In this document: positions 42,114-54,474 of the stretch, in pieces
How positions within the stretch are numbered: the first letter of the stretch is position 1
Layout: each line of letters opens with the position of its first letter
Assembly: GCF_033296635.1 (NCBI RefSeq)
Contig: NW_026944092.1
Coordinates: 92,296 to 156,295, forward strand
Reading direction: 5' to 3'
DNA from: Dichotomopilus funicola
Lineage: Eukaryota; Ascomycota; Sordariomycetes; Sordariales; Chaetomiaceae
Length of the DNA: 64,000 nucleotides
Program-made: the position numbers and the translations under genes
Notes under the pieces: generated by a model
Databases searched by the model: none
What the model was told of the DNA's origin: nothing
The model's input: only the letters and a program-made list of their open reading frames with translations

Positions 42114-43969
42114 CTACACTCCTACCGTTCCAGCTTCCTGAGCCGCAGCCAACGCCCTTCCGACCCTCTCCCTCAACCACTCCACGTCCTCCAACCCAAC
42201 ACTAATCCTCACCAGATCCTCCACCACCCCATACTCCGCCGCCCACGCCAGCTCCCTATAATGTGCCAACAACGTATACGCGCAGCACAACGTGAAATTC
42301 GTCCCCAAACTCGGCCCCTTCGCCACATCCAACGCATCATAAAATGCCACAGCCTGCTCCGCCCGCGCAAACTTGACTGACAACAAAAACCCATAACCCC
42401 CTCCTTCCACCCGATACCGATCATACCCCTCCTGCGTCTCACTCCCCAACGGGTAAAACACCTCCCTGACCACCTGACTCGCCCTCAACATTCCCACCAC
42501 TACCTCCGCATTCCCACTCGCCTTCCCCATCCTCTCCTTAAAATCCCGGCTATTCCTCTCCATCACCAGCACGTCCTCCCCAAACCATGCCCGGTCCGTC
42601 TCTTCCCTCTCGCGGCTTAGTGCTGAGCGCAAAGCGCTGTACACCCTCCCCCGCGGATTAAGCACCACACTTCCCCCCATGACATCACACGCCCCACTAA
42701 ACATCTTGGTCAAGCTCGTACACACCACGTCACACTCCGGTAACAACCCCAGCGAGACATACGTTCCTATCGTGTCATCAACCACCAAGACAAAGTTGTG
42801 TTCTCGGGAGAGTTGGAACAAGGTGTGCAGGTCGGGGGTTTGGAGGAGGGGGTTCCCGGGGACTTCGGTGAAGAGCGCGTCGGGGTGGAAGGTTGGGTCT
42901 GTGATGAGGCGGTGGGCGAGGTCGGTGAGGGCGGAGGGGGTCGAGGGGAGGAGGGTGAGTGTGAAGGGGTGGGGGTGGGTGTGGAGGAGGGTCTTGAAGG
43001 TGTCGACGTAGGGGAAGCTGGGAGGAAAATGGGTTAGTGGTTGTGGTGATTAAGATAGGATTGGGGAGGCTTACCCGAAGACTACGGCGTGGTATGGTTT
43101 GGAAGGGTCTGCGGGACGGAGGGACTTGAGGGCGTGGGCGGTTTCGGTGATGGCGGTCATGCCGGTGGGGAAGAGGAAGATGTCGGATGGGGAGACGTGG
43201 AGGTCTTGGGAGGGGAGTGAGTAGCCCTCGGCAATGCGGTTTTTGATGGCTTCGCGCGCTGTGTTCACAGTAGCGGCCGTTGCGAATGCGTTGGTGGCTG
43301 AACTCGTGGATTTACCGGTTAGAAACGGGGCATGTTCCAGCCAGTACGACGCGCGCCGACTGGAAATACCGAAACCGGTGTGCTGCCAGAACGCCTTTGC
43401 GGGTTGAGCGAGGTCTTGGGGATATGCGACCAGCAGGATGTCTTCCTTGCCTAGAGCAGGGGACTCTTCTCGTTCCTCAGGGTAGCCTCGATCCTGCAAC
43501 GGTGTGATCTGACCATTCCAAGTGACAACATAGCCCTCGATTTCCCCCGGGCCCAGTTCCCGGCCAATAGTTTCCCACTTTGGCAGGGCATCCAGGCACA
43601 TGCGAGCGTGGCGGGCAGAATCCAGTAGCATCGCCATTTTCCCGGGTTGAGTGCCGTCTTCCGGACCGTTCTCGGCTTTCCTTCGCAACTCAAGTAGGCG
43701 TGCCGCTAGCTGGTGGGCGATCCGAGGCATGAAGAATCGAGGATACCCCGTGTTCATGGCGTCTAGAACCCGTTGCTCGCGCGATGCCCAACCGACCGTG
43801 TCGGCCCATTTCGGGAGGTGAACGCTCACGCCCTAGAATTACACATTAGCTTCAATTAGTTCCTCGTGGGACTTATCTTTTGTTCAATGGAACTATGACT
43901 TACATGCGGATTTCCTGGCGGCAACGAAGTACCCAGCGTCAAGTTCTCGGGATTTCCAATCGTCGCCAT
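42114..43969 (-). CDS. cystathionine gamma-synthase-type PLP enzyme
   Basis: Member of the Cys/Met-metabolism PLP family, in the long fungal form (575 aa) that joins an activated homoserine to cysteine in transsulfuration to methionine. Exons 43969-43904, 43832-43075 and 43017-42114; joints GNPH|GVSVHLPKW and VVFG|FPYVDTF; introns 71 and 57 nt. The fungal-specific N-terminal extension carries VHLPKWADTVGW and MNTGYPRFF. The PLP lysine lies in TSLTKMFSG (about K379). Supporting blocks are VDDTIGTY, FTEVPGNPLLQTPD and LGTNFTLCCAYTLLAHY. Length and motifs match the N. crassa met-3/met-7 type; which activated substrate it uses is not readable. Cytosolic by absence of targeting signals. Confidence 0.93.
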
Positions 43970-45394
43970 AGCTTCCGTCAATCGTAGCGAAGTTCAAGGT
44001 GGATTATGTTGGTGGTTTGGAGGCGGGCATGGCTAGCTTAAGTATCCCGTGCTGTTTTGTCTCGGGTATCATCACCGCTCAAAAAGGCAACCGCAAGTCC
44101 GAGACACAGCAGCTGAAACCCTCGGCTTGGTTTCCATTGCAGGCGTGGGCGGGTCACCGCTTTCAGCGGCCCCACGAGGGCATACGTGGCACAAGATTGG
44201 CCGGTAATGGTTGTTGCACTTTAAAGATTCCTATTTGCTTTTTTTTTTTTGCCAGCTCATTGCTATGCTGAAGGCTGCAGTGTGGATGATTGGCTTTGAC
44301 TGGTATGACATCACCCGAGTCCAGATGGGGTGTTGTCTTCGTTTTGCGGGATGTTCCGCGGCCCTTGTCCATGGCATCAAAGATCGCAGATATCGGCAAG
44401 AGCGATCTGGCATTTGAGTCAACGGTTTTTTGTTGTGCATGATTTGCCAATGAATTGTTGAACTCAATCTTTATTAAGTGGGTTGTTGTTTGGATTGCAT
44501 TCGAGACCCTTACCTACCTAGATTTAGAGCACAAATCTGGCTACCTAGTAAGGCGAGCGCTTCTGTACAGGTAATTACCTCGAGCAAGCTGAAATCCAAG
44601 TCCTGTTGCGTGCTACAATGTTCACTACCGGAAGAGAGTGCACTCTTTAATATAAAAAGCCCCCCAAGAAACAGCAAAATGCCAGAATGGCCCCGGAGAA
44701 AGTACCTTAATGTTCCTAGTGTCCCCAGCGGCACTCTTCTTCGTACCTGGGCACCAATGTACCTCTGGCCGGGCCGTAGTTCTGTCGAATCACAACTAGT
44801 GCCCACAGAGAGCTCGATGTACCACGTCTGTCTGGTTCTGTGACTTCTATTCAAGGCATGCCATCGTCTGAGGGCAATATAAGACTCCCCAAGTGCCAGA
44901 AGCTGACTGTGTTAGTGACGTACCCAAAACGAGATGTCTCGCGTTTGGTGAGCTTCCCGTCGTCGTTTGTAACCGTGTCCACGGTCGACGTCTCAACGCC
45001 ACACCCGAACGAAACTATTGTCGTCAACCTTCCCAAGTCTTCACACCACCACTTCCTCATCCATATCATGTTTCGTAACCCCCGCGTCGATTACAAAGCG
45101 ACAGCCACAACACATATCGATGCCTTACCCAGCCCTCACGCCCCGGTCAGCCGGCGAGGGCTTTGAACCCTCGCGGGGCTCACAACCGATCACGATACGA
45201 TCTCAATTCTAGTTGGCACCTTCCCACGGCCGAAGGTATTTAAAGAGATTTCCCAAATTCCCCCAAACCTGCGAATCTTTCTTCTCCCACCACACGAGTT
45301 TGCTGTTTTCCTGGCTCCCTTTTCCTTGTTTTCCCCCAGTTTCAAGAGTTCCTTTGGCATCCTCTATTCCTGTTTCTATAAGGAGGGAAAGGAA
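43970..45394. other. intergenic, no gene seen
   Basis: 1.4 kb between two divergent genes. Frames are short and motif-free. A GAGGG...CCCTC hairpin at about 45156-45172 resembles a tRNA T-arm but no A box or acceptor match accompanies it. Confidence 0.4.
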
Positions 45395-48300
45395 ATGAAA
45401 ACAGTGTATCCGACGGCGAGGGCGATGTTTGCTTTGCGTGCCGATTCGACTCCAGAGCCTGGCCAACGCCGGGCGCGGGGTGGAAACCGTCAAGCTGGTC
45501 GCTCCTCGCGCGACGGCCCGGTGATCAAGAAGGAAGATGACGACGACGGCGTTGACGCCGATGACGAAGCAACGGTTGATGGCAACGCCACTGTTAATGA
45601 TGACGAGACCATCGACGAGAATGCCACCGAGGTCGAAGACGAAAGCGACGACGAAGAAGAGTATGAGACTCCGGGAACTCCAACGCGCGGCCCAGTAAGT
45701 ATCTTCCTTTCTTTTCCGGTATTGAAGAGACTCAATCGGAGCTGCGCCTTCGCCATTTCCCTCAATGCCCTCTCCCATCCGACCCTCCACCATCAGAATC
45801 TCTTGAGGCTGGGCCATCCCCATCCTGGCCTCATCACCACTGAGCGCCGAGATGAGCGGCGCTCGGTCCCCCCAATGGGCACTTCGAACCTCTCATCCAC
45901 GCTTACCCCCCATTCGAATCGAACCACACCTCTAACGCTCTCCAGCGCGGCCCATCAAACACCGCGGGCAACCCAGTGACCCCGACTCAGGGGTCTCCTT
46001 CTCCCGAGCCGGAGTCGCCGGTCTTGAAACCCGCCTTGCCGGTCCGACGACGGCTGTTTCCGCCTAGCGCCAACCGGGGCAATTCCGGTCCGCCGCTGCC
46101 ACCTGGCCGCCGGTCCGTCAGCGAAGGACTCAACAACCCCTTTTCGCTTCATGGTGTAAGTCTTTCTCCGTTGCGGGCGATGTGGGGTTTTTTTTTTTTT
46201 GTTCTCCCGGGACCTTGAGGGAAAATATGAGAGTGTGAAACTGTGAAGGGGAAGTGGCCGACGCCAGGTGGTCTTAAGCAGTTATGGTCAATGTGCGCTT
46301 GGCATCGAGCGTTCACCCTTGGCAATTTATGGCTTCCCTTGCGGGCGTGCCATTACTCTTCACAACTTCGCAATGATGGACACATTACCACTAGAACTTC
46401 AGCTAACACACTTCTCTCGCAGTCACCTGTATCCCAGGGGTCTTGGTGGCGCCAACGCCAGTAAGTGGTTTCTTTTGTTTACTTCCCCCTTTCCCCTTTG
46501 TGTTTACACTAGGTCAAACAACTACAACACCAAGTTCACTCTCACCACACAACCATATGCTAACTAACACCCCTGCAGCACACAAGGGCTTGGCAACCTC
46601 GCCGCGATTCAAGAACATCCGGAGCGGGAGACCGGAAGCTTTGTCCGGTACCCCAACCCGGTGCTAAAGAGTCCTCTGCTGCACAACAGCAAAACCGCCA
46701 AGCTAAAAGGCGGCGATAAAGAGAGCCCCGCTGCCATCCCCAAGGCTGACGAAGCTGACAAGACTCCAGCTGGCTATATAAGGGCGCCCCAGAAACCTGA
46801 GGGCAAGCACATGGAGTTCCTCCGGCTCAACAAGGACATTCTTGCCGGAAAAACCTCCGGCCCTCTCCAGATCCCAGGGAAGAAGGAACCCGTCCTCCCC
46901 GCTACAACAGCCCCGCCAACCAAGCCTAGTCTGGCTGACCCATCCCACGGCTACAACCCGCGAGCCACCTTTGACAAGCAGGCCAAGGGTGGACTGAGGC
47001 AGCCACACGGGCATCTCGCAACATCGACTTCGGCGCCGGTGTACCAGCCTTACCAGCCCAATCTTGCTTTCGGCCACTCCACCAACCACAACCCCGTTAC
47101 CGGCCCAAGCACCTTTGGATTTCCGCTTTTCAGCGACACTTCTTCGTTCCCATCTGCCAACCCAGCTCGCATTTCTTACTCCACCACCGACAACATGGCT
47201 TCGCTCCCGGGTTCAAACACGTACCCGAGCAGTGAGCAGTCCGTTTCCGACTGGTCACCCGAAGCAAAACGGCAAGAGCAGGAGCAGAAACTACCGCAGC
47301 ACCAACAACAGCCACTCGTTTCTGACCCTGCTCCCACTGCGTCCTCTTTCCCGCAGGGCCCGATTTCTGATTCGATGATCGACCCCTCTTTGTTTTCCGA
47401 AGCCACGCACCAGCCCCAGAAGTCAGGGCAACAAGGACAGCCACAGCAACAAGCGGATCCGCAGCAGCAGCAGTCTGTTTTCCACGCCCCTTCTGGCTTG
47501 CCAGGTTCGGCAAATTTGAACGTGGGTGCTGGTTTCAACATTTCGAATCTTGTCCACAACCACAATTTTCTTCCCGTCATCCCCAACATCGCCAACTCCG
47601 GGGCCTCCGGGATTAACGACGACGTCGCACGCCAGGCTCTTGAGAACGCGCAGTCGGTTGAGTATCAGCTTCTCGGTCTCAAGGTAAGTTGATTCATCCT
47701 GATTTATGACACCCGAAAATAAAAATGAGATGTTTTCATCGACTGAAAGCTGACCGCGGAAAATTAAACACAAAACAGATTATGTCAGTTGCCCAAGGCA
47801 ACAGCTCTGGTTTTGCCGAGAGCTCTGCCACGCATACCAGCATGGACAACGCAAGCAGGCGCCCTCAGATTGGCGACCAGAACAATAACCACATGAACTA
47901 CGAGTCCGACCAGATGGAGGAACTTGACAGCGAGCCCGAGTATCCGGCCATGTCCTCCCTCAGTCAGAACATCAACCCATCGATCCAGAATGCTGAAGGT
48001 GCCGAGAACAATCACAATATTAACAACACCGGCATGACCCTGATCGAGAACGATGATGCTGACGAGGAGCAAGCCAACAATGCCGACCCCGAAAGCGACT
48101 CGGGCTCCGACTCCGACTCGGACCCCATCCCGCACATGCCCGACGTCGCAACCGCAGAGATGCACAACCCGCTTTTCAACGCGGCAGCCGACTACTGGCT
48201 CGACACCCCGGAGCACTGGGCCCGCGGCGCCAACGGCCTCGGCCTCGGCCCCAACCACGCCCTCCCCAGGCCGACCCAAATCAACCCCTTCAGCGTCACA

Positions 48301-49260
48301 GCCCCGCCTCTGCCCAGGTTCGAGACCGACCCGTACATGCCTTTTGCGCCGTGGCGTGTCAGGCAGTTGCCCCCCTTCCACGACGAGCCGACCAACCGCG
48401 TGTTGACCATCCGTGCGCGGTATCTCGCTCCGCTGGGCCAGCTGTACCCGGATGCCGAGTTTATTGTCTCCCGCCACCCAGCCTCGAAGAACTTTACCGC
48501 TCGCATCAAGGGCCGGGTTTTGACGGATAGTATGGCAGTTCATTTCCCTGGTCTGGTCCGCGCTAGTCCCCACGTTGGCGGTTACGCTTCCATTTTGGGA
48601 GCTGACAACGATGACGAGGACAACGAGGAAAACGACCAGCTGTACCTCGTCGCTCTGGCCCAGCGCGACTGGCCGATCGGTGGCGTGGCCTACCTCCCGC
48701 ACGAGCGCCGCGCCAAAGAGTTCATCGAGATTGTCGAGCAGACGTTTGATGTCCTGCCCCATGGTCAGGAGGTGTTTTACTTCCTGCCCCATCGCACCGT
48801 TCTTGCCGGCGGAGATGACGACTCCGACGAGGATGGCCGCAACAGCAAGACCAAGTCTTCAACCATCACCACCTCCATCGGCCGTAGCCGCAGCAGCCGT
48901 CGCAACAAGCGCGCCAAGAAAAACAACACCAACAAAAAGAACACCAAGGCCCACATCCCCGACAACACCAACCTAGCCAAAGGCATCTGGGTCTGCCGCG
49001 CCTACGAAGGACGCCAAGGTCCCCAGCATCCGCAGATTATCACCGACTGGCTGCAGATTCAGGGCGGGGTGGTGGAGCAGGATGCTCCTGGCCGTAAGAT
49101 GCTGGTGCATATGGGTGAGGCCGAGCTGGAGCAGGCGACTTGGTCCCATGGGAAGAGGAGGGTTTTGGCTCCTGTTGTGCCGGTTGCTGCTGCTCCGGCT
49201 GCGGCTGCTGGAAGGGGTAAGGGGAAGTGGAAGGGGAAGGGGAAGGCTAAGAGGGGTTAA
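45395..49260 (+). CDS. conserved fungal protein, 1,044 aa, nuclear-looking
   Basis: Exons 45395-45694, 45946-46155, 46423-46460, 46579-47683 and 47779-49260; introns 251, 267, 118 and 95 nt; the frame closes at 1,044 aa. Residues 1-100 are basic then strongly acidic (KKEDDDDG). The middle is Gln/Pro/Ser-rich and disordered (QEQEQKLPQHQQQ; QPQQQADPQQQQ). A folded block follows: NPLFNAAADYWLDTPEHW, FAPWRVRQLPPF, LTIRARYLAPLGQLYP and GWVCRAYEG-like KGIWVCRAYEG. A basic patch (RSRSSRRNKRAKK) and a Gly/Lys-rich tail (GKGKWKGKGKAKRG) end it. I do not recognise the family; composition suggests a chromatin- or transcription-associated protein. The 38-nt third exon is short but all four joints have consensus GTAAGT-type donors or good acceptors. 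Confidence 0.7.
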
Positions 49261-50692
49261 GCCTGAGATGGGGGAGAGTTTATTGGGATGGGAAGTTTGA
49301 GGACGGGGTTTGCTTTGCTTCATTCGGTCTTCGTTAGGGATGGGATGGTTAAGGGTTTTTCTTCATTGCGAAGAACATTGTGGTCAGGGTGGGGAGTTTC
49401 CTGGCCGTTTTGAGGACTGAGTTTGCTTTATTTGACGCAGGAGGATTCAGGGTTTCCCTTCATTACGAAGGGCATTGATTCGCGTTGTTTTTTTTTTTCT
49501 TTTCTTTCTTTGCGGCTTGGTCACTCTGGGACTTGAAGAGTCCCCTTTACGCTGGCTTCCTTTCTTGATTTCAAGTTTGGTTCGACGCGTTGGTTGCTGC
49601 TAGTACTGGACTGGATCACCTGGTTTGGGAACGCAAACGCAACATATCTCTGGGAAGAGATCTGACTTTGGCTTTTTGCCGGACGACCTGAACAGGTTGT
49701 CGTTGGATGCCTTCGTTGGGATTGGACCGAGCCGGGCCGCACTGAGGCCCCATGGCAGGGCTGCGATACGAGCACAGGTCACTGATTTGCTGGGGGGATT
49801 ACCCCAGCAGAGATCTGAGTTCGTTTTTTTTTTCTTTTTCTGATGGTACCATGTAAGATAACCACCACAAATGGCGCATATCGCCTCGCAATACAATCGA
49901 AACGAGCTGCTTTCTTTCAATCTTTGTGAGATCTTGCGGGGAATGTGGGGTTCTTCTTTGAACCACGAAAACCATTAGAAATTTTCAGAGTCGTGGCTTC
50001 CGTCCCGGGATTTCGGGTTTTCTCTTGGTTCTTTCCAGTTTCACACAAATTCCTACCGAACAAATTCAACACCCAATAATTTGCCCGTAATTAACGCAAT
50101 CGTTGAAAAACACAGAACCCAAACCTAAACTTCCAGATTCATGCTCACAGCATAGATGTTTTCCAATCACTAAATTATTGCGTTGTCCCTAATTCTAACG
50201 GTCGCAGTTGTAGTTGCATTGCAGTCATACTAAACCCAAATTCGACCTCCCACCGCTGCACACCAGCACACAAGCAACCAATAATTCCCAATCCGTCTCG
50301 GCCCATCCCGCCCATTCCCGTTTCCCACAACTTTATTGACGACGCTGAGTAACTTCCCCGCCTTGAGCGGCAACCTGTAGGGCTGAGTGAGATGCGCTGA
50401 GTAACGTGGCGCCCAAATGCTACCCCGGCTCAAAGCCAAGTCCAGGCACCCTTTTTTCTCAACACCAACCACACATCGTGAACTGTGTTTTCTGGAGATT
50501 CTTCGGGTCGATGCATATTGTTTTGGGGGGGAATCGCTAGATGGAGGCACCGGGTCAGCACGGCAGCGAGATGACGGTTAGGCCGTCGTGCTGCAGTAGC
50601 ACACAGCCACGCCGTTAAGCGATGCGCAGCTGCGACTGGGACGGTTTACGGTGAGGGCATCGTGAGCGGCTGCAGGGAGGGAAGAGAGTTGG
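49261..50692. other. intergenic with an imperfect direct duplication
   Basis: Just after the 1,044-aa gene, two similar blocks beginning at 49299 and 49412 (GAGGAC..GTTTGCTTT, later TTCATT.CGAAG..CATTG) form an imperfect duplication of roughly 100-113 bp, ending near 49480. The remainder shows no coding signal. Confidence 0.45.
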
Positions 50693-50701
50693 CATATAAG
50701 G
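50693..50701 (+). promoter_or_regulatory. TATA box of the secreted protein gene
   Basis: CATATAAGG lies about 105 nt before the ATG at 50802, followed by a C/A-rich leader (CACCACCAACCAG), the pattern of a well-expressed fungal gene. Confidence 0.5.
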
Positions 50702-50801
50702 ACTCTCAAGAGTCCGACTGACGCCATTCATCACAACATTGACAACTCACCACCAACCAGCTCTTACCATCTTACAGGTCCATCCTTCTAACACAACCAC
50801 C

Positions 50802-51412
50802 ATGAAGCTGTTCGCCGCTCTCACCACCCTCCTGGCGTTGGCCATCGCCTCGCCCGTCGAGGTCGCCATCAAGAAGGACGACGCCCTCGAAAAGCGCGAC
50901 ACTGAGATCGTCTACCTCGTCAACTGCCGCCATCTGACCTCGTGCTGCGGCCCCGAGACGCACTCCTCGCACATTGCCGTAGGCACCTACCCGCTACCAA
51001 GCCCAGCACTAAAGACACGGGTATTGACAGACCATCACAGTACTACGCCGCCAGCGGCCAATCCCACAACGGCGAGACCCCCGCCAACGACAACGTCTGC
51101 ACCGTCGACAGCAGCAACTACGCCTGGTGGGAGCAGGACGGAAAGAAGTGCACCTTCCCGACTGGCGTCACTTTTACTTCGCACATCGACTCGGATGCTC
51201 AGAGCCGCCCGCTCTACTCCTGGTCTGGGTACGTTTCTACGGGGAGTCTTGATCTTGGATAAATTAGTGTGCTAACAGGGGAATACAGCTGGGGCTCCAA
51301 CGGCTTCAAGAACTGGGACTGCTACCGGGATGATGGCCACAAGCTGTATGAGTACAGTGGCCCTGAGTGGGCGACGGTGTGCAGCTCGGTGTACTACTGC
51401 AAGCCGCAGTAA
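50802..51412 (+). CDS. secreted, cysteine-rich pre-pro protein, 165 aa
   Basis: Exons 50802-50978, 51042-51238 and 51289-51412; joints SHIA|YYAASGQ and SWSG|WGSNGF; introns 63 and 50 nt. Residues 1-18 are a clear signal peptide (MKLFAALTTLLALAIASP). A short pro-segment ends in the dibasic Kex2-type site EKR at about residue 32. The mature part of about 130 residues has eight cysteines (NCRHLTSCC, VCT, KCT, DCY, VCSS, YCK), enough for four disulfides, and is rich in Trp/Tyr (YAWWEQDG). No enzyme motif. Size, Kex2 site and even cysteine count fit an extracellular effector-like or antimicrobial-type protein, but family and target are unknown. Confidence 0.85.
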
Positions 51413-52520
51413 GCGTGGGATGGGGAGTCCGGGCGTCCGGGCCTTGCTTAAGCCATGCGGTGGTGTAATTACAGTGTAGATGGAGTAAATAAGTTGTAGT
51501 GTGCATATATATTTCACCAGATTCTTCATTGCAATCGACATAATCGTTCGGCTTCCATCTCTCCTCCACACTCGCTGAATCGCCCCCTTTAATTCGATAT
51601 CAGCACCGTCCACCATCTAGCAATATTAACTAACAGCACGCACTCACTCACACTGCCAAACACGAAGTGGTAGGTATCCCCATCTATGCGACTCAATACA
51701 CCTTGACTGATGTAGGAGCAAAGAGATTATTGGATTTTGCGTTCAGTATTCGTACATCCGGTGATATTAATAACTACTATATTGAGATAGCCGCTTATTG
51801 AGGGAAAAAAAAAAAAAAAGAAATACCGTGGTGAAAGGTCAAGACAGTAAATTACGAGGCAGAGCACTGGAATTAGGGTGTTTAACTTTGTCAGCTAATA
51901 ACTTCCGGCAGTTTCGAATGAAATCATACTTGGTTGGTATGGTTTGGATAACATGATGTTACTTCCATTTTCGCGTGTTTTTGTTGAAGAGAGAAGGGTC
52001 CGAGACATCATGAGATTGGAGACAACGCCATCCATCCATAACACTGAAAGCATGGGCCAAACCATTGGTCAGCAGGAGAATGAGTAAATTGTAGGTCAGG
52101 TTGAAGGGGTTCGGTATAATTTAGATATTTGACTCGTGAAATTATGCTTGAATAATTGGTGTTTAAAGAAAACAACAAAATATTCAACTCAAGGGAGCAC
52201 TTTGTAAAATGGAAAAAAGAGGCCTCTTGTAAAGTCCCGATCCCCGGTGTTCCCATTCCAATGAATCTTGTCTCTTGCACGTGGTTTCCAGCTCGAAACC
52301 TCTTGAGAGGAAGAGGTTCTTTGAAGCAATTACATCATCGACCCTCTCCCCGGCCCCTCGGCCCCGCAATCGGCCCAGGTCTTGGCAGTCCCACAGCTAC
52401 AGAGCCGAACCCCGGAATAGAAATCGGACCCTTGAAGAGTCGAGTCGGAGCGCATTCTTCAATTCCAACAACCCGTCGTCTCTTTTCGTCCTGCGTTTTA
52501 GTCCGGCACCCTCGCCCGCC
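51413..52520. other. intergenic, AT-rich, no gene seen
   Basis: Contains an A run at about 51807-51821 and otherwise AT-rich sequence. The right end is the leader of the carrier gene. Confidence 0.4.
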
Positions 52521-53724
52521 ATGTCGTCCGCCGCGACCAAAGACGACAAGACGCACCCAGCCGTCAAAGGCCCAAGTGCCCTGCGGTCTATCCTTGCCGG
52601 TTCGACGGCTGGTGCTGTGGAGATTGGTATGTCTTTTTTTGGGTACCTAGTCATAGTGGGGGAAGGGAGAGACGGGAGGAGGAAGCAATGCTAACCACGG
52701 CACGCGACAGCGATTACCTACCCGGCTGAGTGTACGTTTTTGCTCTAGAATCCCCGAAGGCTTGTCTAGCGATATCGGCCAGAGCAATTGTGTTAATAAG
52801 AAGGTCTCGCAGTCGCGAAAACACGCACACAACTCAACCGCCGACTGGCCGCGGGGCAGAAGCTGCCGTGGCCACCATTCGGCGCGCAGTGGTATGCTGG
52901 GTGTACTACTCTGATTATAGGGAACTCGGCCAAGGCCGGTATCCGTATGCTCTCCCCCCGGGGATTTGGGTGATCGGGAACAAAGACAGAGGCTAATTGG
53001 GAGTCGCAGGATTCGTGGCGTTTGATCAGTACAAGCGGTTGCTCGCCGACGAAGATGGCAAGATGTCGGGGCCGCGGACGGTTTTGGCGGGGTTTGGTGC
53101 GGGCGTGACGGAGTCTTTGCTGGCTGTTACGCCGACTGAGAGTATCAAGACGACGCTGTACGTTTCCCTCTCCCATCTGTGCTGTTCTTCCGTCCTGTTG
53201 CTAAGTGATTATGCTACGCTAGGATCGACGACCGCAAATCCGCCAACCCCCGCCTGCGCGGATTCCTCCACGCGGTCCCCATCATCGCCCGCGAGCGGGG
53301 CATCCGCGGTTTCTTCCAAGGGTTCGTGCCCACCACCGCCCGCCAAGCCGCCAACAGCGCGACCCGTTTCGGTTCCTACACAGCCCTCAAACAGCTAGCG
53401 GAAGGATACACCGCACCCGGCGAAAAACTCGGCGCGGCAGCGACGTTTGGCATGGGCGGCATCGCGGGGCTGATTACTGTCTATGTGACGCAGCCGCTGG
53501 ACACGATCAAGACGCGGATGCAGAGTATTGAGGCGCGGCAGGCGTATGGGAACTCGTTCCGGTGTGCGGCGATTATTTTTAAGCAGGAGGGGGTGTTGAC
53601 TTTTTGGAGTGGGGCGTTGCCGAGGTTGGCGAGGTTGATTATGAGTGGGGGGATTGTGTTTACGATGTATGAGAAGAGTATGGAGATGTTTGATCGGTTG
53701 GATCCGGAGCGGAAGTATTTGTAG
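52521..53724 (+). CDS. mitochondrial tricarboxylate (citrate) carrier
   Basis: Six-helix carrier of the mitochondrial inner membrane, exchanging citrate for malate or another tricarboxylate. Exons 52521-52626, 52711-52731, 52813-52944, 53010-53157 and 53223-53724; the 21-nt second exon encodes AITYPAE. The frame closes at 302 aa, the usual size. The three signature repeats are all present: PAEFAKTRTQ, PTESIKTTL and PLDTIKTRMQ. AGCTTLIIGNSAKAGIRFVAFDQYK and ARQAANSATRFGSY are hallmarks of the Ctp1/SLC25A1 subfamily. All joints restore conserved residues. Confidence 0.95.
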
Positions 53725-53975
53725 GTGGGTGGGGGGAATGGGAGGTGGGAAGGTTGTGGTGGGCGTTTGGCGTGGCTTTGAGGTTTGTGGGCGAGTATAT
53801 ACCCCCTGATGGGCATGGTAGACAAAATGAGGTGTGTATGTGTATTATTGTACATGGATATGTTCAGCCAGGAACCCCAAATCCTGTTCAAGATACTTTT
53901 CTTCCCAAACGCCTAACACCAACGTATGCCGCAATCCTTGTATATGGTAGACCTTCGCTCTTGAAGGACACTCTC

Positions 53976-54474
53976 CTAGGTAAACCGGAGCATACCCCCA
54001 AACTTCTTCCCCATCCTCTGCAGGAACGTCCGATTCGGTGCCTCCTCCAATTCCTTAACCAAATCCTGGTAGTAATCCGGGTTACTCTTCGGTTTCATGA
54101 TGCTGTCGGGAGCACGATACTGTCCACACTATCAGCTTGCGCATGTCACTCCCGGGTACCTCGCAAGGAATGCCCACCATGGTCTTGTACCGATCCTCCA
54201 GCAGCGAGTACAGCGCATTGATCTGCTTCAAGTCGGCTTGCTCTTGGGTCGTCGCGCCTGTCGCGGGCGGCGCAAAGCCCGTGGGCCTATCGACACGCTT
54301 GGCGAGGGCGTCTTGGAGCTGGCAGTCGGGACGGAGGGGGTCTTTTGGCCAGCGCCGGAGCGCGGCGTGCGCGTGGTTGGCTATTACCTAAAGGAGGTCA
54401 GATTTCGCCGGGATAGTCTTATGTTTTCAGGATATAAAAAAAAGGTCACGTACTCCCCTTAGCTTACCCGACAT
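53976..54474 (-). CDS. UQCC2/Cbp6-like mitochondrial assembly factor, 124 aa
   Basis: Small three-exon gene: 54474-54454 (MSGKLRG), 54387-54178, 54119-53976; introns 66 and 58 nt. The frame closes at 124 aa. The spliced protein reads VIANHAHAALRRWPKDPLRP, LKQINALYSLLEDRYKTM|YRAPDSIMKPKSNPDYY, ELEEAPNRTFLQRM and GKKFGGMLRFT. The RRWPxDxxRP opening with LxxRV (LAKRV) resembles the UQCC2/Cbp6 family, which supports cytochrome b synthesis and complex III assembly in mitochondria. The resemblance is short, so the family is likely but not certain. Its 3' end faces the citrate carrier gene about 250 nt away. Confidence 0.72.

Noticed and set aside
44163..44854. Several 90-120-codon frames on both strands
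   Set aside because: Mutually overlapping, mostly non-ATG starts and without motifs; consistent with chance frames in GC-balanced DNA.
45150..45180. GAGGG/CCCTC hairpin with TTCAAAG loop on the minus strand, resembling a tRNA T-arm
   Set aside because: The 3' acceptor bases have no partner 65-90 nt away and no A-box sequence is present.
54119..54178. Ending the UQCC2-like gene without the third exon
   Set aside because: The frame would run through a consensus-type GTGGGC...GACAG intron; using it restores the family-like KPKSNPDYY segment.
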